In this document: in pieces, positions 42,095-47,994 of the stretch | Layout: every line of letters begins with the position of its first letter | Position numbering within the stretch: position 1 is the first letter of the stretch | From: Cellulomonas triticagri | GTDB taxonomy: Bacteria; Actinomycetota; Actinomycetes; Actinomycetales; Cellulomonadaceae | Direction: 5' to 3' | Length of the DNA: 47,994 nt | Assembly (NCBI RefSeq): GCF_003696205.1 | Contig: NZ_RFFI01000015.1 | Coordinates: forward strand, 1 to 47,994 | Made by a program: the position numbers and the translations under genes | The notes under the pieces: model-generated | The model's input: only the letters and a program-made list of their open reading frames with translations | Told to the model about the DNA's origin: nothing | Databases searched by the model: none

Positions 42095-42904
42095 ATGACG
42101 CAGCCGGCAGACACCTTCCGCAAGCAGCGCGCGGGCGCGCCCGCGGGGTTCTTCGCCTGCGAGGCGGCGGGGCTCGCGTGGCTGGACGTCCCCGGTGGCG
42201 CACCCGTGGTGCGGGTGCGGTCCGTGGGCGCGGACCACCTGGACCTGGACCGGCTCACCGAGGTCGCCCCGACGCGGGAGGCGGCCCGGACGTTCGGGCG
42301 CCGCCTGGCGGTGACCCACGACGCCGGGGCGCCGGCATTCGGCAGCCCGCCGGCGGGGTGGTCGGGCGACGGCTTCTTCGGGCCGCTGGACCGGCCGCTG
42401 CCCATGCCAGCGGGCGAGCACGCCACGTGGGGAGCGTTCGTGGCGGACTGCCGGGTGGAGCCGCTGGCACGCGACGGTGCCCGCGCCGGGGTGCTCGACG
42501 GGTCGGACGTCGACCGGCTGCGGCGCCTCGCGGACGTGCTGCGCTCGGGGGCGTGGGACGACGACGACCCGCCCGCGCGGGTGCACGGGGACCTGTGGTC
42601 GGGGAACGTGCTGTGGAGCGCGGCGGGCGCGACGCTGATCGACCCGGCGGCGCACGGCGGGCACCGGGAGTCCGACCTCGCGATGCTGGCGCTGTTCGGG
42701 GCCCCGCACCTGGACGAGGTGCTGTCCGGGTACCAGGAGGTGCACCCGCTGCGCCGGGGCTGGCAGCACCGGGTGGGCCTGCACCAGGTGTACCCGGTGG
42801 GGATGCACGCCGTGCTGTTCGGGGGCGGCTACGTGGGGCAGCTGCGCGACCTGGTCGAGCGCGCCCTGCGCCGCGCGCGGTCCGCCGACCGGCCCACGAC
42901 ATGA
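42095..42904 (+). CDS. Fructosamine kinase family protein
   Basis: The 269-residue protein starts at ATG 42095 behind GAGGGAG. Signatures are the opening FRKQRAGAPAGFFACEAAGLAWL, VTHDAGAPAFG, the catalytic loop ARVHGDLWSGNVLW, and LIDPAAHGGHRESDLAMLALFG. FN3K-like kinases phosphorylate ketoamine (glycation) adducts so that they fall apart, a protein-repair step; bacterial members may act on ribulosamines. It is divergent from another kinase of the same fold with only 51 bases between the two starts. Confidence 0.9.
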   Translation: MTQPADTFRKQRAGAPAGFFACEAAGLAWLDVPGGAPVVRVRSVGADHLDLDRLTEVAPTREAARTFGRRLAVTHDAGAPAFGSPPAGWSGDGFFGPLDRPLPMPAGEHATWGAFVADCRVEPLARDGARAGVLDGSDVDRLRRLADVLRSGAWDDDDPPARVHGDLWSGNVLWSAAGATLIDPAAHGGHRESDLAMLALFGAPHLDEVLSGYQEVHPLRRGWQHRVGLHQVYPVGMHAVLFGGGYVGQLRDLVERALRRARSADRPTT

Positions 42905-43245
42905 GGGGTGGTCGCGAACCCGGCCACCCTGCCCGGGGAACACGTCGGCCCCGGGGGACCCGCCGGCTCTCGCCTGCAGATCGACCCCGGGGCCGTCGGC
43001 GCCAGGTGCAGCATCCGTACGCCGCCGTCCACCGCGCCCGCTTGTCCTTCTCACGCGCGGCCTGAACCGTCCCGGCCTCGTTGAGGACCGTCGGCGACGA
43101 GCCACCCGGTCCGTGTCCGTCCACCCCTCACCAGGGGCGCGTGCTCCACGACCGGGCCGGTCCGCCCGCGGTGGGATGCTGCCTCCACCGTGCGGACCGG
43201 GAGATCTCAGTCTCGCCCGGTACAGCGCGGTGGGGCCAGCGATTA
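42905..43245. other. Gene-free stretch
   Basis: No reading frame here has family features or a ribosome site. GGGTGG (42906-42911) and CCACCC (42924-42929) could form a weak terminator for the fructosamine kinase gene. Nothing else is recognised. Confidence 0.5.
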
Positions 43246-43262
43246 TTCCGGGAGTCCCGGAA
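43246..43262 (-). terminator. 7-bp hairpin after the PASTA lipoprotein gene
   Basis: TTCCGGG (43246-43252) and CCCGGAA (43256-43262) pair around AGT. On the minus strand the stem is followed by the relatively AT-rich TAATC. It begins 10 bases past the stop. Confidence 0.65.
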
Positions 43263-43271
43263 CGGGTGCGA

Positions 43272-43658
43272 TCAGTTCGCCGGGTCGGTGGTCATGCGCA
43301 CCGTGAGGGTGACCTCGGTGCCCGGCTCGACGGTCCCGGTGATCGGGTCCTGGGTGACGACGACCCACTGGGTCGGGTCGTCGATGGTGCGGCCCTGGCC
43401 CGACGCGTCCGCGACGAGCACCTCGAGGCCGCGGGCCTCCAGGGTCTCCTGCGCGGTGGCGAGGAGCAGGTTGGTCTGGTCGATCACCGTGACGTCGGCG
43501 GCCGCGGCGGCGGCGGTCGACTCGTCGTCGGTGGAACCCGCGGTGGTGCCCGTGCCGGAGGCGCAGGCGGCGAGCAGGGAGACCGTCGCGACGGCGGCGG
43601 CGACCACGCCGAGGGTGCGCGTGGTCGGACGTCCGGCTCGGGCGATGGACATGTTCAT
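43272..43658 (-). CDS. PASTA-domain lipoprotein
   Basis: The 128-residue protein is read from ATG 43658 behind GGAGG; the frame is open further up but lacks support. The lipobox is LLAAC. After a Thr/Ala-rich linker a single PASTA module covers about residues 55-125 (TNLLLATAQETLEARGLEVLV, WVVVTQDPITGTVEPGTEVTLTVRM). PASTA domains bind peptidoglycan fragments or beta-lactams and usually occur as repeats in PBPs and PknB kinases. A single copy on a small lipoprotein is less common. Confidence 0.85.
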   Translation of the reverse strand: MNMSIARAGRPTTRTLGVVAAAVATVSLLAACASGTGTTAGSTDDESTAAAAAADVTVIDQTNLLLATAQETLEARGLEVLVADASGQGRTIDDPTQWVVVTQDPITGTVEPGTEVTLTVRMTTDPAN

Positions 43659-43960
43659 CGGAGGCCCTCCAGGGCTGTGCTGTGCTTCCTCGGCCGCGCG
43701 CCCCAGGATCACCGGGGTGCGCGGAGGGCGCGGCGACAGGTGCGCGCCACGCCGCGAGTCGCGGCCGCACGCCTGGGGCTGTCGAGCGGCCGCCCGGGAG
43801 ATCCCGACGGAGCGACACGCCCTCGTGGACGTACTCTACGCCTGTCGACCGACAGGTTTCGTCCGTGTTTCGCCCGTTCGGGCACGTGGAGACGCCCGGA
43901 ACCGCCCGGATGCCGGGTTCTTCACCCCGGCCGGCGTCCCGCCCCGAGGCCGACCGGGGC
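43659..43960 (-). promoter_or_regulatory. Long upstream region of the PASTA gene with a palindrome
   Basis: There is no gene in these 302 bases. CCTGTCG (43841-43847) and CGACAGG (43850-43856) form a perfect 16-bp palindrome. Directly beside it on the minus strand is TAGAGT (43834-43839), a TAnnnT box. If used, the mRNA leader would be about 170 bases. I see no match to a riboswitch that I know. Confidence 0.45.
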
Positions 43961-44920
43961 TCAGGCGGGGTCGAGCGACGGGTCCAGCGACGGCTCCTCG
44001 GGCTCGGACAGCGACAGCACCGCGCCGACGATCCCCGGGTGCGCGGCGACGCGGCGCTCCACCGCGGCGAGCACGTGCGCGGCCTCGTCCTCGGCGGGGT
44101 TGCCCGCCAGGTCGACCGCCCCGGTCAGGTAGAGCTGCCGGGCGCCGACGACCTCCAGCCGCAGCTGCGTGACCCGCGCGACCTCCGGCAGGTCCAGCAG
44201 CGCGCGTACGGCCGCCCGCCGCAGCGCCGGGTCGGCGACCTCCCCCACCAGGAACCGCCGGTTGCGGTCGATGAGCACCACCGCGACGACGGCGAGCAGC
44301 ACGCCGACCAGGATCGACCCCACCGCGTCCGGCACGGCGGACCCGGTGACCTGGTGCGCCGCGATCCCGCCCGCCGCGATCAGCAGGCCGACCAGCGCGG
44401 CGGCGTCCTCGAAGAACACGGCCCGCACCGTGGGGTCCGACGTGTCCAGGACGTGCTGCCACAGGTCGACGTCCCGGCGCGCCGCCCCCGCGCGCGCCTG
44501 CCGCCACGCCTGCAGGAACGACGTGCCCTCCAGCAGGAACGCCACCCCGAGCACCACGTACGCGACCACGAACGACCCCGCGGGCTCCGGGTCCAGCAGC
44601 TCCTGGACCCCGTGGGTCACCGACACCCCGGCGCCGACGGCGAACAGCCCGATCGCGGCGAACAGCGACCACACGTAGACCTCGCGCCCGTACCCGAGCG
44701 GGTGGTCCGCGTCCGGGCGGCGGGCGGCCCGGCGCTGCGCGACCAGCAGGAACACCTCGTTGCCGGTGTCCGCCCACGAGTGCGCGGCCTCCGCGAGCAT
44801 CGACGCCGCACCGGTCAGCACCGCCGCGACCGTCTTCGCGAGGGCGATCAGGGCGTTCGCCCCGAAGGCGACCAGCACGGTCAGGGTGCTCTCGGACGAG
44901 GCCGGACCGCGGGACGCCAT
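43961..44920 (-). CDS. Cation diffusion facilitator family transporter
   Basis: The 319-residue protein starts at ATG 44920, with TATCCC six bases upstream and no Shine-Dalgarno sequence. CDF motifs are SMLAEAAHSWADTGNEVFLL (helix II His and Asp metal site), HPLGYGREVYVWSLFAA, and FFEDAAALVGLLIAAGGI (helix V Asp). About six helices are followed by a cytoplasmic dimer domain with TQLRLEVVGARQLYLTGAVDL. It exports Zn2+, Fe2+ or Mn2+ in exchange for protons; the metal is not certain. Confidence 0.92.
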   Translation of the reverse strand: MASRGPASSESTLTVLVAFGANALIALAKTVAAVLTGAASMLAEAAHSWADTGNEVFLLVAQRRAARRPDADHPLGYGREVYVWSLFAAIGLFAVGAGVSVTHGVQELLDPEPAGSFVVAYVVLGVAFLLEGTSFLQAWRQARAGAARRDVDLWQHVLDTSDPTVRAVFFEDAAALVGLLIAAGGIAAHQVTGSAVPDAVGSILVGVLLAVVAVVLIDRNRRFLVGEVADPALRRAAVRALLDLPEVARVTQLRLEVVGARQLYLTGAVDLAGNPAEDEAAHVLAAVERRVAAHPGIVGAVLSLSEPEEPSLDPSLDPA

Positions 44921-44942
44921 GGTCCTGGGATAGCACGGCGGG

Positions 44943-44991
44943 GTCGCGACGGCGACCGGGTCGCGAGGGTCGGCGGCCCCGTCGCGACGGC
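44943..44991. repeat. Repeated GTCGCGA elements in the divergent CDF/phosphoesterase promoter region
   Basis: GTCGCGACGGC occurs at 44943-44953 and 44981-44991, and GTCGCGAG at 44960-44967. GTCGCGAC is itself a palindrome. The three copies in the 100-base gap between divergent genes may be binding sites for a shared regulator. Confidence 0.45.
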
Positions 44992-45020
44992 ACGGACCTG
45001 CGCGTCTAGGCTCGGGGGCG

Positions 45021-46820
45021 ATGTCCGACGAGCACCCCCGCACCGAGCCCGCGGCCGAGCAGCCGACCGCCCCCACGACGCCCGGCGCCCGGCTGCGCCG
45101 CTGGGTCGCGCCCGTCGCGCGGCGCCTGCGCCCGCGCCGACCCCGGGCCCGCACCGTCGTCCTCGGGGCGCTCGCCGTGCTGGTGTCGCTCGTCGCGGGG
45201 GTCACCACCGCGCAGGCGCAGCTGAGCTTCGGGCCGCACGAGGCCCGGTACGACGTCACCACGGACGCCACCATCACCGTGGACCTCGGTCCGCTGGGCA
45301 CCCTGCAGATCGACTCGCCGCTGCCCCTGTGGCTCGGCGCCCGGGTCACGGTCGAGGAGATCCCCGCCGGGGTCGATGCGCTGCACGACGTCGACACCCT
45401 CCAGGCGCTCACCGGGGACCTCAACTCCTACCTGCAGTTCTTCACCGGCCCGCAGGCGGCCATCGAGAACGCGGTCCGGGCGCTCGTCGCCGACGCGGCG
45501 CTGCGCACCCTCGTCACCCTCGCCGTCGTCCTCGCGGCGTGGTTCGTCGTCAAGGGGCTGCTCGGCGCCGCCCGCCGTCGCGAGCTCGGCTCCCGGCTGC
45601 GCCCGCACGCCACCCAGCTCGTCGCGGGCGGCGTCGCGGTCGTCCTCGTCGGGACGCTCGTCACGGCCAGCGAGCACGGCCGCGCGCGGTCCCGCGTGGT
45701 GGCGACGCCCGCCTCGGAGGTCTTCGACGGCACGCCGCTGGAGGGCGCCCGGGTCACCGGGCGGCTGGGCGGCGTCGTCGACACGTACGGCGGTCTCGTG
45801 GTCCGGGCGTTCCGGGACAACGAGGAGTTCTACGACACCGCCGGCGAGGCCCTGGTCACCGCGTGGGACGACTGGGAGGAGCGCCGGCCCGAGGTCGAGC
45901 GCGAGGCCGCCTCCGCCGCCGCCTCGGCCGCAGCGTCCGCCTCCCCCGCGCCCGGCGCCACCGACGGCACCACGGCGTCCCCGTCGCCGACGCCCACGAC
46001 GGAGGGCAGCGACCCCATCACGTTCCTGCTCATCTCCGACCTGCACTGCAACGTCGGCATGGCTCCGCTCATCACCTCGATCACCGAGATGTCCGGCGCG
46101 GTCGCCGTGCTGGACGCCGGGGACACCACGATGAACGGCAGCACCGTGGAGCAGTACTGCGTCACCACGTTCGCGCGCGCCATCCCGGACGGCGTCGACC
46201 TCATCACGGCCCCCGGCAACCACGACTCCGCGCACACCACGGCGCAGTACGCCCGCGCGGGTGCGGTGGTGCTCGACGGCGGCGTCATCGACGTGCACGG
46301 CATGCGCCTGCTCGGCGACCACGACCCCAAGGCCAACCGCCTGCTGCAGCAGCCCACCCAGGACGAGTCGTACGCCGACGTCGGCACCCGGCTCGCCGAG
46401 GTCGCCTGCGAGGACTCCGACGGCGTGGACGTCGTGATGTTCCACAACCCGCGCGTCGCCCCGAACCTGCTGGCCGACGGGTGCGTCCCCGCCCTGCTGT
46501 CCGGGCACATGCACACCCGCACCGACCCGGAGCAGATCGGCGAGGGCATCCGGTACACCTCGTCCTCCACCGCCGGGGCGCAGGAGAACGAGCCCCGCAT
46601 CGGCCCGCTCAAGGGCACCGCGGAGATGACGCTCCTGCGCTGGGACCCCGACACCCGCCGCATCGTCGACTGGCAGCTCATCGAGGTCGGCACGGACGCC
46701 AGCGCGACGGTGCACGACCCGACGCCGTGGCCGGTCGTCGTCCCGGACCCCGACCCGGACGCCGACGACGACCCCGCGCCGACGCCCACCCAGGACGTCA
46801 CCGAGCCGCCCGCGGGCTGA
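45021..46820 (+). CDS. Membrane-anchored metallophosphoesterase
   Basis: The 599-residue protein starts at ATG 45021; TAGGCT lies eight bases upstream, so the mRNA has almost no leader. Helices lie at about 45-65, 161-181 and 199-215. A Ser/Ala/Thr/Pro linker (about 296-330) leads to a calcineurin-type phosphoesterase domain with all metal motifs: ISDLH (338-342), LDAGD (364-368), GNHD (399-402), FHNPRVA and SGHMHTR. The C-terminus is Asp/Pro-rich. Topology suggests the enzyme domain is outside the cell. The substrate is unknown. Confidence 0.9.
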   Translation: MSDEHPRTEPAAEQPTAPTTPGARLRRWVAPVARRLRPRRPRARTVVLGALAVLVSLVAGVTTAQAQLSFGPHEARYDVTTDATITVDLGPLGTLQIDSPLPLWLGARVTVEEIPAGVDALHDVDTLQALTGDLNSYLQFFTGPQAAIENAVRALVADAALRTLVTLAVVLAAWFVVKGLLGAARRRELGSRLRPHATQLVAGGVAVVLVGTLVTASEHGRARSRVVATPASEVFDGTPLEGARVTGRLGGVVDTYGGLVVRAFRDNEEFYDTAGEALVTAWDDWEERRPEVEREAASAAASAAASASPAPGATDGTTASPSPTPTTEGSDPITFLLISDLHCNVGMAPLITSITEMSGAVAVLDAGDTTMNGSTVEQYCVTTFARAIPDGVDLITAPGNHDSAHTTAQYARAGAVVLDGGVIDVHGMRLLGDHDPKANRLLQQPTQDESYADVGTRLAEVACEDSDGVDVVMFHNPRVAPNLLADGCVPALLSGHMHTRTDPEQIGEGIRYTSSSTAGAQENEPRIGPLKGTAEMTLLRWDPDTRRIVDWQLIEVGTDASATVHDPTPWPVVVPDPDPDADDDPAPTPTQDVTEPPAG

Positions 46821-46832
46821 CGTCACACGCGT

Positions 46833-46853
46833 CCGGGTCGTGAGACGACCCGG
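46833..46853 (+). terminator. 9-bp hairpin after the phosphoesterase gene
   Basis: CCGGGTCGT (46833-46841) and ACGACCCGG (46845-46853) pair perfectly around GAG, 12 bases past the stop. Confidence 0.75.
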
Positions 46854-46884
46854 CTCTGCCGCTGTGCGGGCGGGCGTGGCGTGC

Positions 46885-46890
46885 CATGAT
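46885..46890 (+). promoter_or_regulatory. -10-like box of the leader ORF
   Basis: CATGAT is followed by exactly six bases and ATG 46897. It is the same hexamer and spacing as at the internal M3 peptidase start. Confidence 0.4.
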
Positions 46891-46896
46891 GCCGCC

Positions 46897-46965
46897 ATGT
46901 CCGCCGCGCACCCCGCCAGCCGCCCCGTGCGGCTCGCCTGCGCACGCACGCTCTGTCGGGCCTGA
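46897..46965 (+). CDS. Putative leader peptide with two Cys codons
   Basis: The 22-residue ORF begins [16 protein letters not shown] and ends RTLCRA, followed by TGA. It has no Shine-Dalgarno sequence, but a -10-like box is six bases upstream, so it would be translated leaderless. Cys codons are at positions 15 and 20 and Arg codons are frequent. It ends 86 bases before a winged-helix gene, with two hairpins between. This is the layout of a translation-sensing leader. Short Cys-containing leader ORFs are known in actinobacteria; I cannot confirm homology here. Confidence 0.5.
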   Translation: MSAAHPASRPVRLACARTLCRA

Positions 46966-46991
46966 CCGCCACCCCAGCCGTCAGCACCCGC

Positions 46992-47032
46992 GCGGGACCC
47001 CGAGGTCCCGCCCCGCCGCAGCCGCGCGGCGG
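46992..47032 (+). promoter_or_regulatory. Two hairpins between leader ORF and winged-helix gene
   Basis: GCGGGACC (46992-46999) pairs with GGTCCCGC (47004-47011) around CCGA. CCGCCGC (47013-47019) pairs with GCGGCGG (47026-47032) around a 6-base loop. The AGGAG ribosome site of the next gene follows directly, so folding could affect either transcription or translation. Confidence 0.55.
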
Positions 47033-47051
47033 ACCCCCGAGGAGCACCCGC

Positions 47052-47480
47052 ATGTCCGTCCTGACCCCCGCCGCACCCGTCCGCCGTCCCACCACCGGCC
47101 ACCACGCCGACGTCCCGGCCCCGCGGCCCGCCGACGACCTGCGCGGCTTCGAGGCGCTGCTCGCCTCCCTGCCGCTCGCCCCGACCGTCCTCGTCGACCT
47201 GCCCGGGCGCCGCCTCGTCGTGGACGACGTCGCCGTCGACCTCACCCGGCAGGAGTTCGACCTCGTCGCGTACCTCGCGACGTCCGCCGGGCGCGTGGTC
47301 ACCCGCGACGAGCTCTACGCCGCCGCGTGGCGCACCCAGGACCTGTCCGAGGGCACCCGGACGGTGGACGTGCACGTCCGGCGGGTCCGGGCCAAGTCCG
47401 GGCTCGACGGGCTGATCACGACCGTGCGCGGCGTCGGGTACCGGTTGAACCCGGTGGACGGGCTGCACGTCGCGGGGTGA
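47052..47480 (+). CDS. Stand-alone winged-helix (OmpR/PhoB-type) DNA-binding protein
   Basis: The 142-residue protein starts at ATG 47052 behind CGAGGAG. A Pro/Ala-rich N-terminus of about 45 residues has no receiver domain. Residues about 47-136 are a Trans_reg_C winged helix: [60 protein letters not shown] and [12 protein letters not shown]. It should bind DNA but has no visible sensing domain, so control may come through its unusual leader. Its targets are unknown. Confidence 0.88.
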   Translation: MSVLTPAAPVRRPTTGHHADVPAPRPADDLRGFEALLASLPLAPTVLVDLPGRRLVVDDVAVDLTRQEFDLVAYLATSAGRVVTRDELYAAAWRTQDLSEGTRTVDVHVRRVRAKSGLDGLITTVRGVGYRLNPVDGLHVAG

Positions 47481-47485
47481 GCGCT

Positions 47486-47994
47486 CTACCGGCCGGTCTG
47501 CGGCTCGGTCCCCGCGAACTCCCAGTGCCACGGCTCCTGCGGCCCGCCGCCGCCCGGTCCGAGCTCGGCCGGGTGCACCCAGCCGTAGGCGGGTGCGTGC
47601 TCGACCATCCACCGGAACAGGGGCGTGTCGAACTGGCCGACGCCCCCGAACCCCTCGAAGTCCACCGCCACGCCCCACCCGTGGTGCGACGTCCCGGGCG
47701 GCGCGGCGAGCCCGCCCTTCGCCGCGCGCAGCCGCACCTGCTCCGCGTACGAGCGGTACGTGCCGCCGACGGGCAGGTCCTCGCCGTGGTCCGCGCGGAA
47801 CACCTCGTTGAGCGCGACCAGCGCCTCGACCGCGTCGCAGCGCAGCAGCGCCCCCGGCGCGAACGGCACGGGGCAGAGCGTCGCGGGGTCGACCGTGCCG
47901 TCCCCGCGCAGCAGGCCGGGGGTCGCGCGGGCTGGCCCCGGGCCGACGAGGTCGGCGCCCAGCCCGTGCCCGGCCTCCGGCAGCAGATCGGAAG
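47486..47994 (-). CDS. M15 family D-Ala-D-Ala carboxypeptidase, 5' end missing
   Basis: The reading frame is open from the right edge to TAG 47486, about 165 codons, and the true start lies outside. The domain has TLCPVPFAPGALLRCDAVEAL, GTYRSYAEQVRLRAAKGG, the zinc motif SHHGWGVAVDFEG (His and Asp) and PWHWEFAG (Glu and His), which is the VanY/DacB-type M15 fold. It trims the terminal D-alanine from peptidoglycan peptides outside the cell. GTG 47869 is only an internal in-frame codon. The last 10 bases are probably adapter and should not be translated. Confidence 0.88.
   Translation of the reverse strand, partial: SDLLPEAGHGLGADLVGPGPARATPGLLRGDGTVDPATLCPVPFAPGALLRCDAVEALVALNEVFRADHGEDLPVGGTYRSYAEQVRLRAAKGGLAAPPGTSHHGWGVAVDFEGFGGVGQFDTPLFRWMVEHAPAYGWVHPAELGPGGGGPQEPWHWEFAGTEPQTGR
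47985..47994. other. Illumina adapter remnant at the contig end
   Basis: AGATCGGAAG, the final 10 bases, is identical to the first 10 bases of the TruSeq adapter and is unlike the GC-rich surroundings. Confidence 0.85.

Noticed and set aside
42829..43032. Small minus-strand open frame in the gap after the fructosamine kinase gene
   Set aside because: It has no ribosome site or -10 box, an unusual residue mix and overlap with the 3' end of a certain gene.
43659..43830. Known riboswitch (c-di-AMP type) in front of the PASTA lipoprotein
   Set aside because: PASTA and wall-hydrolase genes can have such switches, but the conserved sequence elements I know are not present.
46897..46965. The mini-ORF as a chance ORF only
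   Set aside because: Not fully excluded. It was kept as a low-confidence feature because start context, position and the following hairpins agree.
1..47994. tRNA, rRNA, CRISPR arrays, insertion sequences or phage genes
   Set aside because: No cloverleaf-like segment, repeat-spacer array, transposase motif or phage structural protein was recognised on either strand.

Overview
The window is a very GC-rich stretch of actinobacterial chromosome, most likely from a member of the Micrococcales such as Cellulomonas or a relative. The evidence is a mycothiol ligase gene (mshC), actinobacterial single-gene families (PAC2, DUF5703, the exonuclease/polymerase A family), frequent GTG starts, lipoproteins with LxxC lipoboxes, and many apparently leaderless genes with a TAnnnT box exactly six bases before the start codon. 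Genus is inferred from style and gene content only. The last 10 bases match the start of the Illumina TruSeq adapter, so the right edge is probably a contig end rather than an arbitrary cut.

Region 1 (1-11.4 kb, all minus strand) is a cell-surface and sugar-use block. From left to right it holds a truncated secreted protein, a secreted beta-solenoid protein with a WxL-like C-terminus, a Tat-exported TIM-barrel sugar isomerase/epimerase, a large secreted glucose/sorbosone-dehydrogenase-like protein with PKD, carbohydrate-binding and Ig-like modules, a Gfo/Idh/MocA oxidoreductase, and an RbsB/RbsC/RbsA-type ABC importer. The importer is divergent from a ROK regulator (11.4-12.7 kb), which probably controls it.

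Region 2 (12.8-18.8 kb) holds a VapBC-like toxin-antitoxin pair, a tightly overlapping TetR / EamA exporter / putative DNA glycosylase operon with a clear TetR-type operator, a family A polymerase with an exonuclease-like N-terminus, and a PAC2 protein. Region 3 (18.8-25.0 kb) is a complete arabinofuranoside-use locus: a CUT1 ABC importer (binding protein and two permeases, no ATPase), a GH127 beta-L-arabinofuranosidase with all expected catalytic and zinc residues, and a divergent LacI repressor with palindromic operators in the shared promoter region.

Region 4 (25.0-28.8 kb) is an envelope signalling group on one strand: an OmpA-like lipoprotein with eight 17-residue YGDGSG repeats, a DUF3060 lipoprotein, a small DUF4190-type membrane protein, a response regulator and a histidine kinase. 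Most of these genes overlap by 4 bases.

Region 5 (28.8-42.9 kb) is mostly housekeeping: a frameshifted GNAT pseudogene, a small lipoprotein, mshC, a CorA-type transporter, uppP, an aldo/keto reductase whose catalytic His appears to be Gln, two small conserved proteins, an M20 peptidase, an M3 oligopeptidase joined in frame to a GNAT domain, a divergent ald/AldR-like pair, and a divergent pair of kinase-fold genes (APH(6)/hydroxyurea kinase family and fructosamine kinase).

Region 6 (42.9-48.0 kb) holds a PASTA lipoprotein with a long leader, a cation diffusion facilitator, a membrane-anchored metallophosphoesterase, a short Cys-containing leader ORF followed by two hairpins and a stand-alone winged-helix regulator, and a truncated M15 peptidase. 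No tRNA, rRNA, CRISPR array, insertion sequence or prophage was seen.
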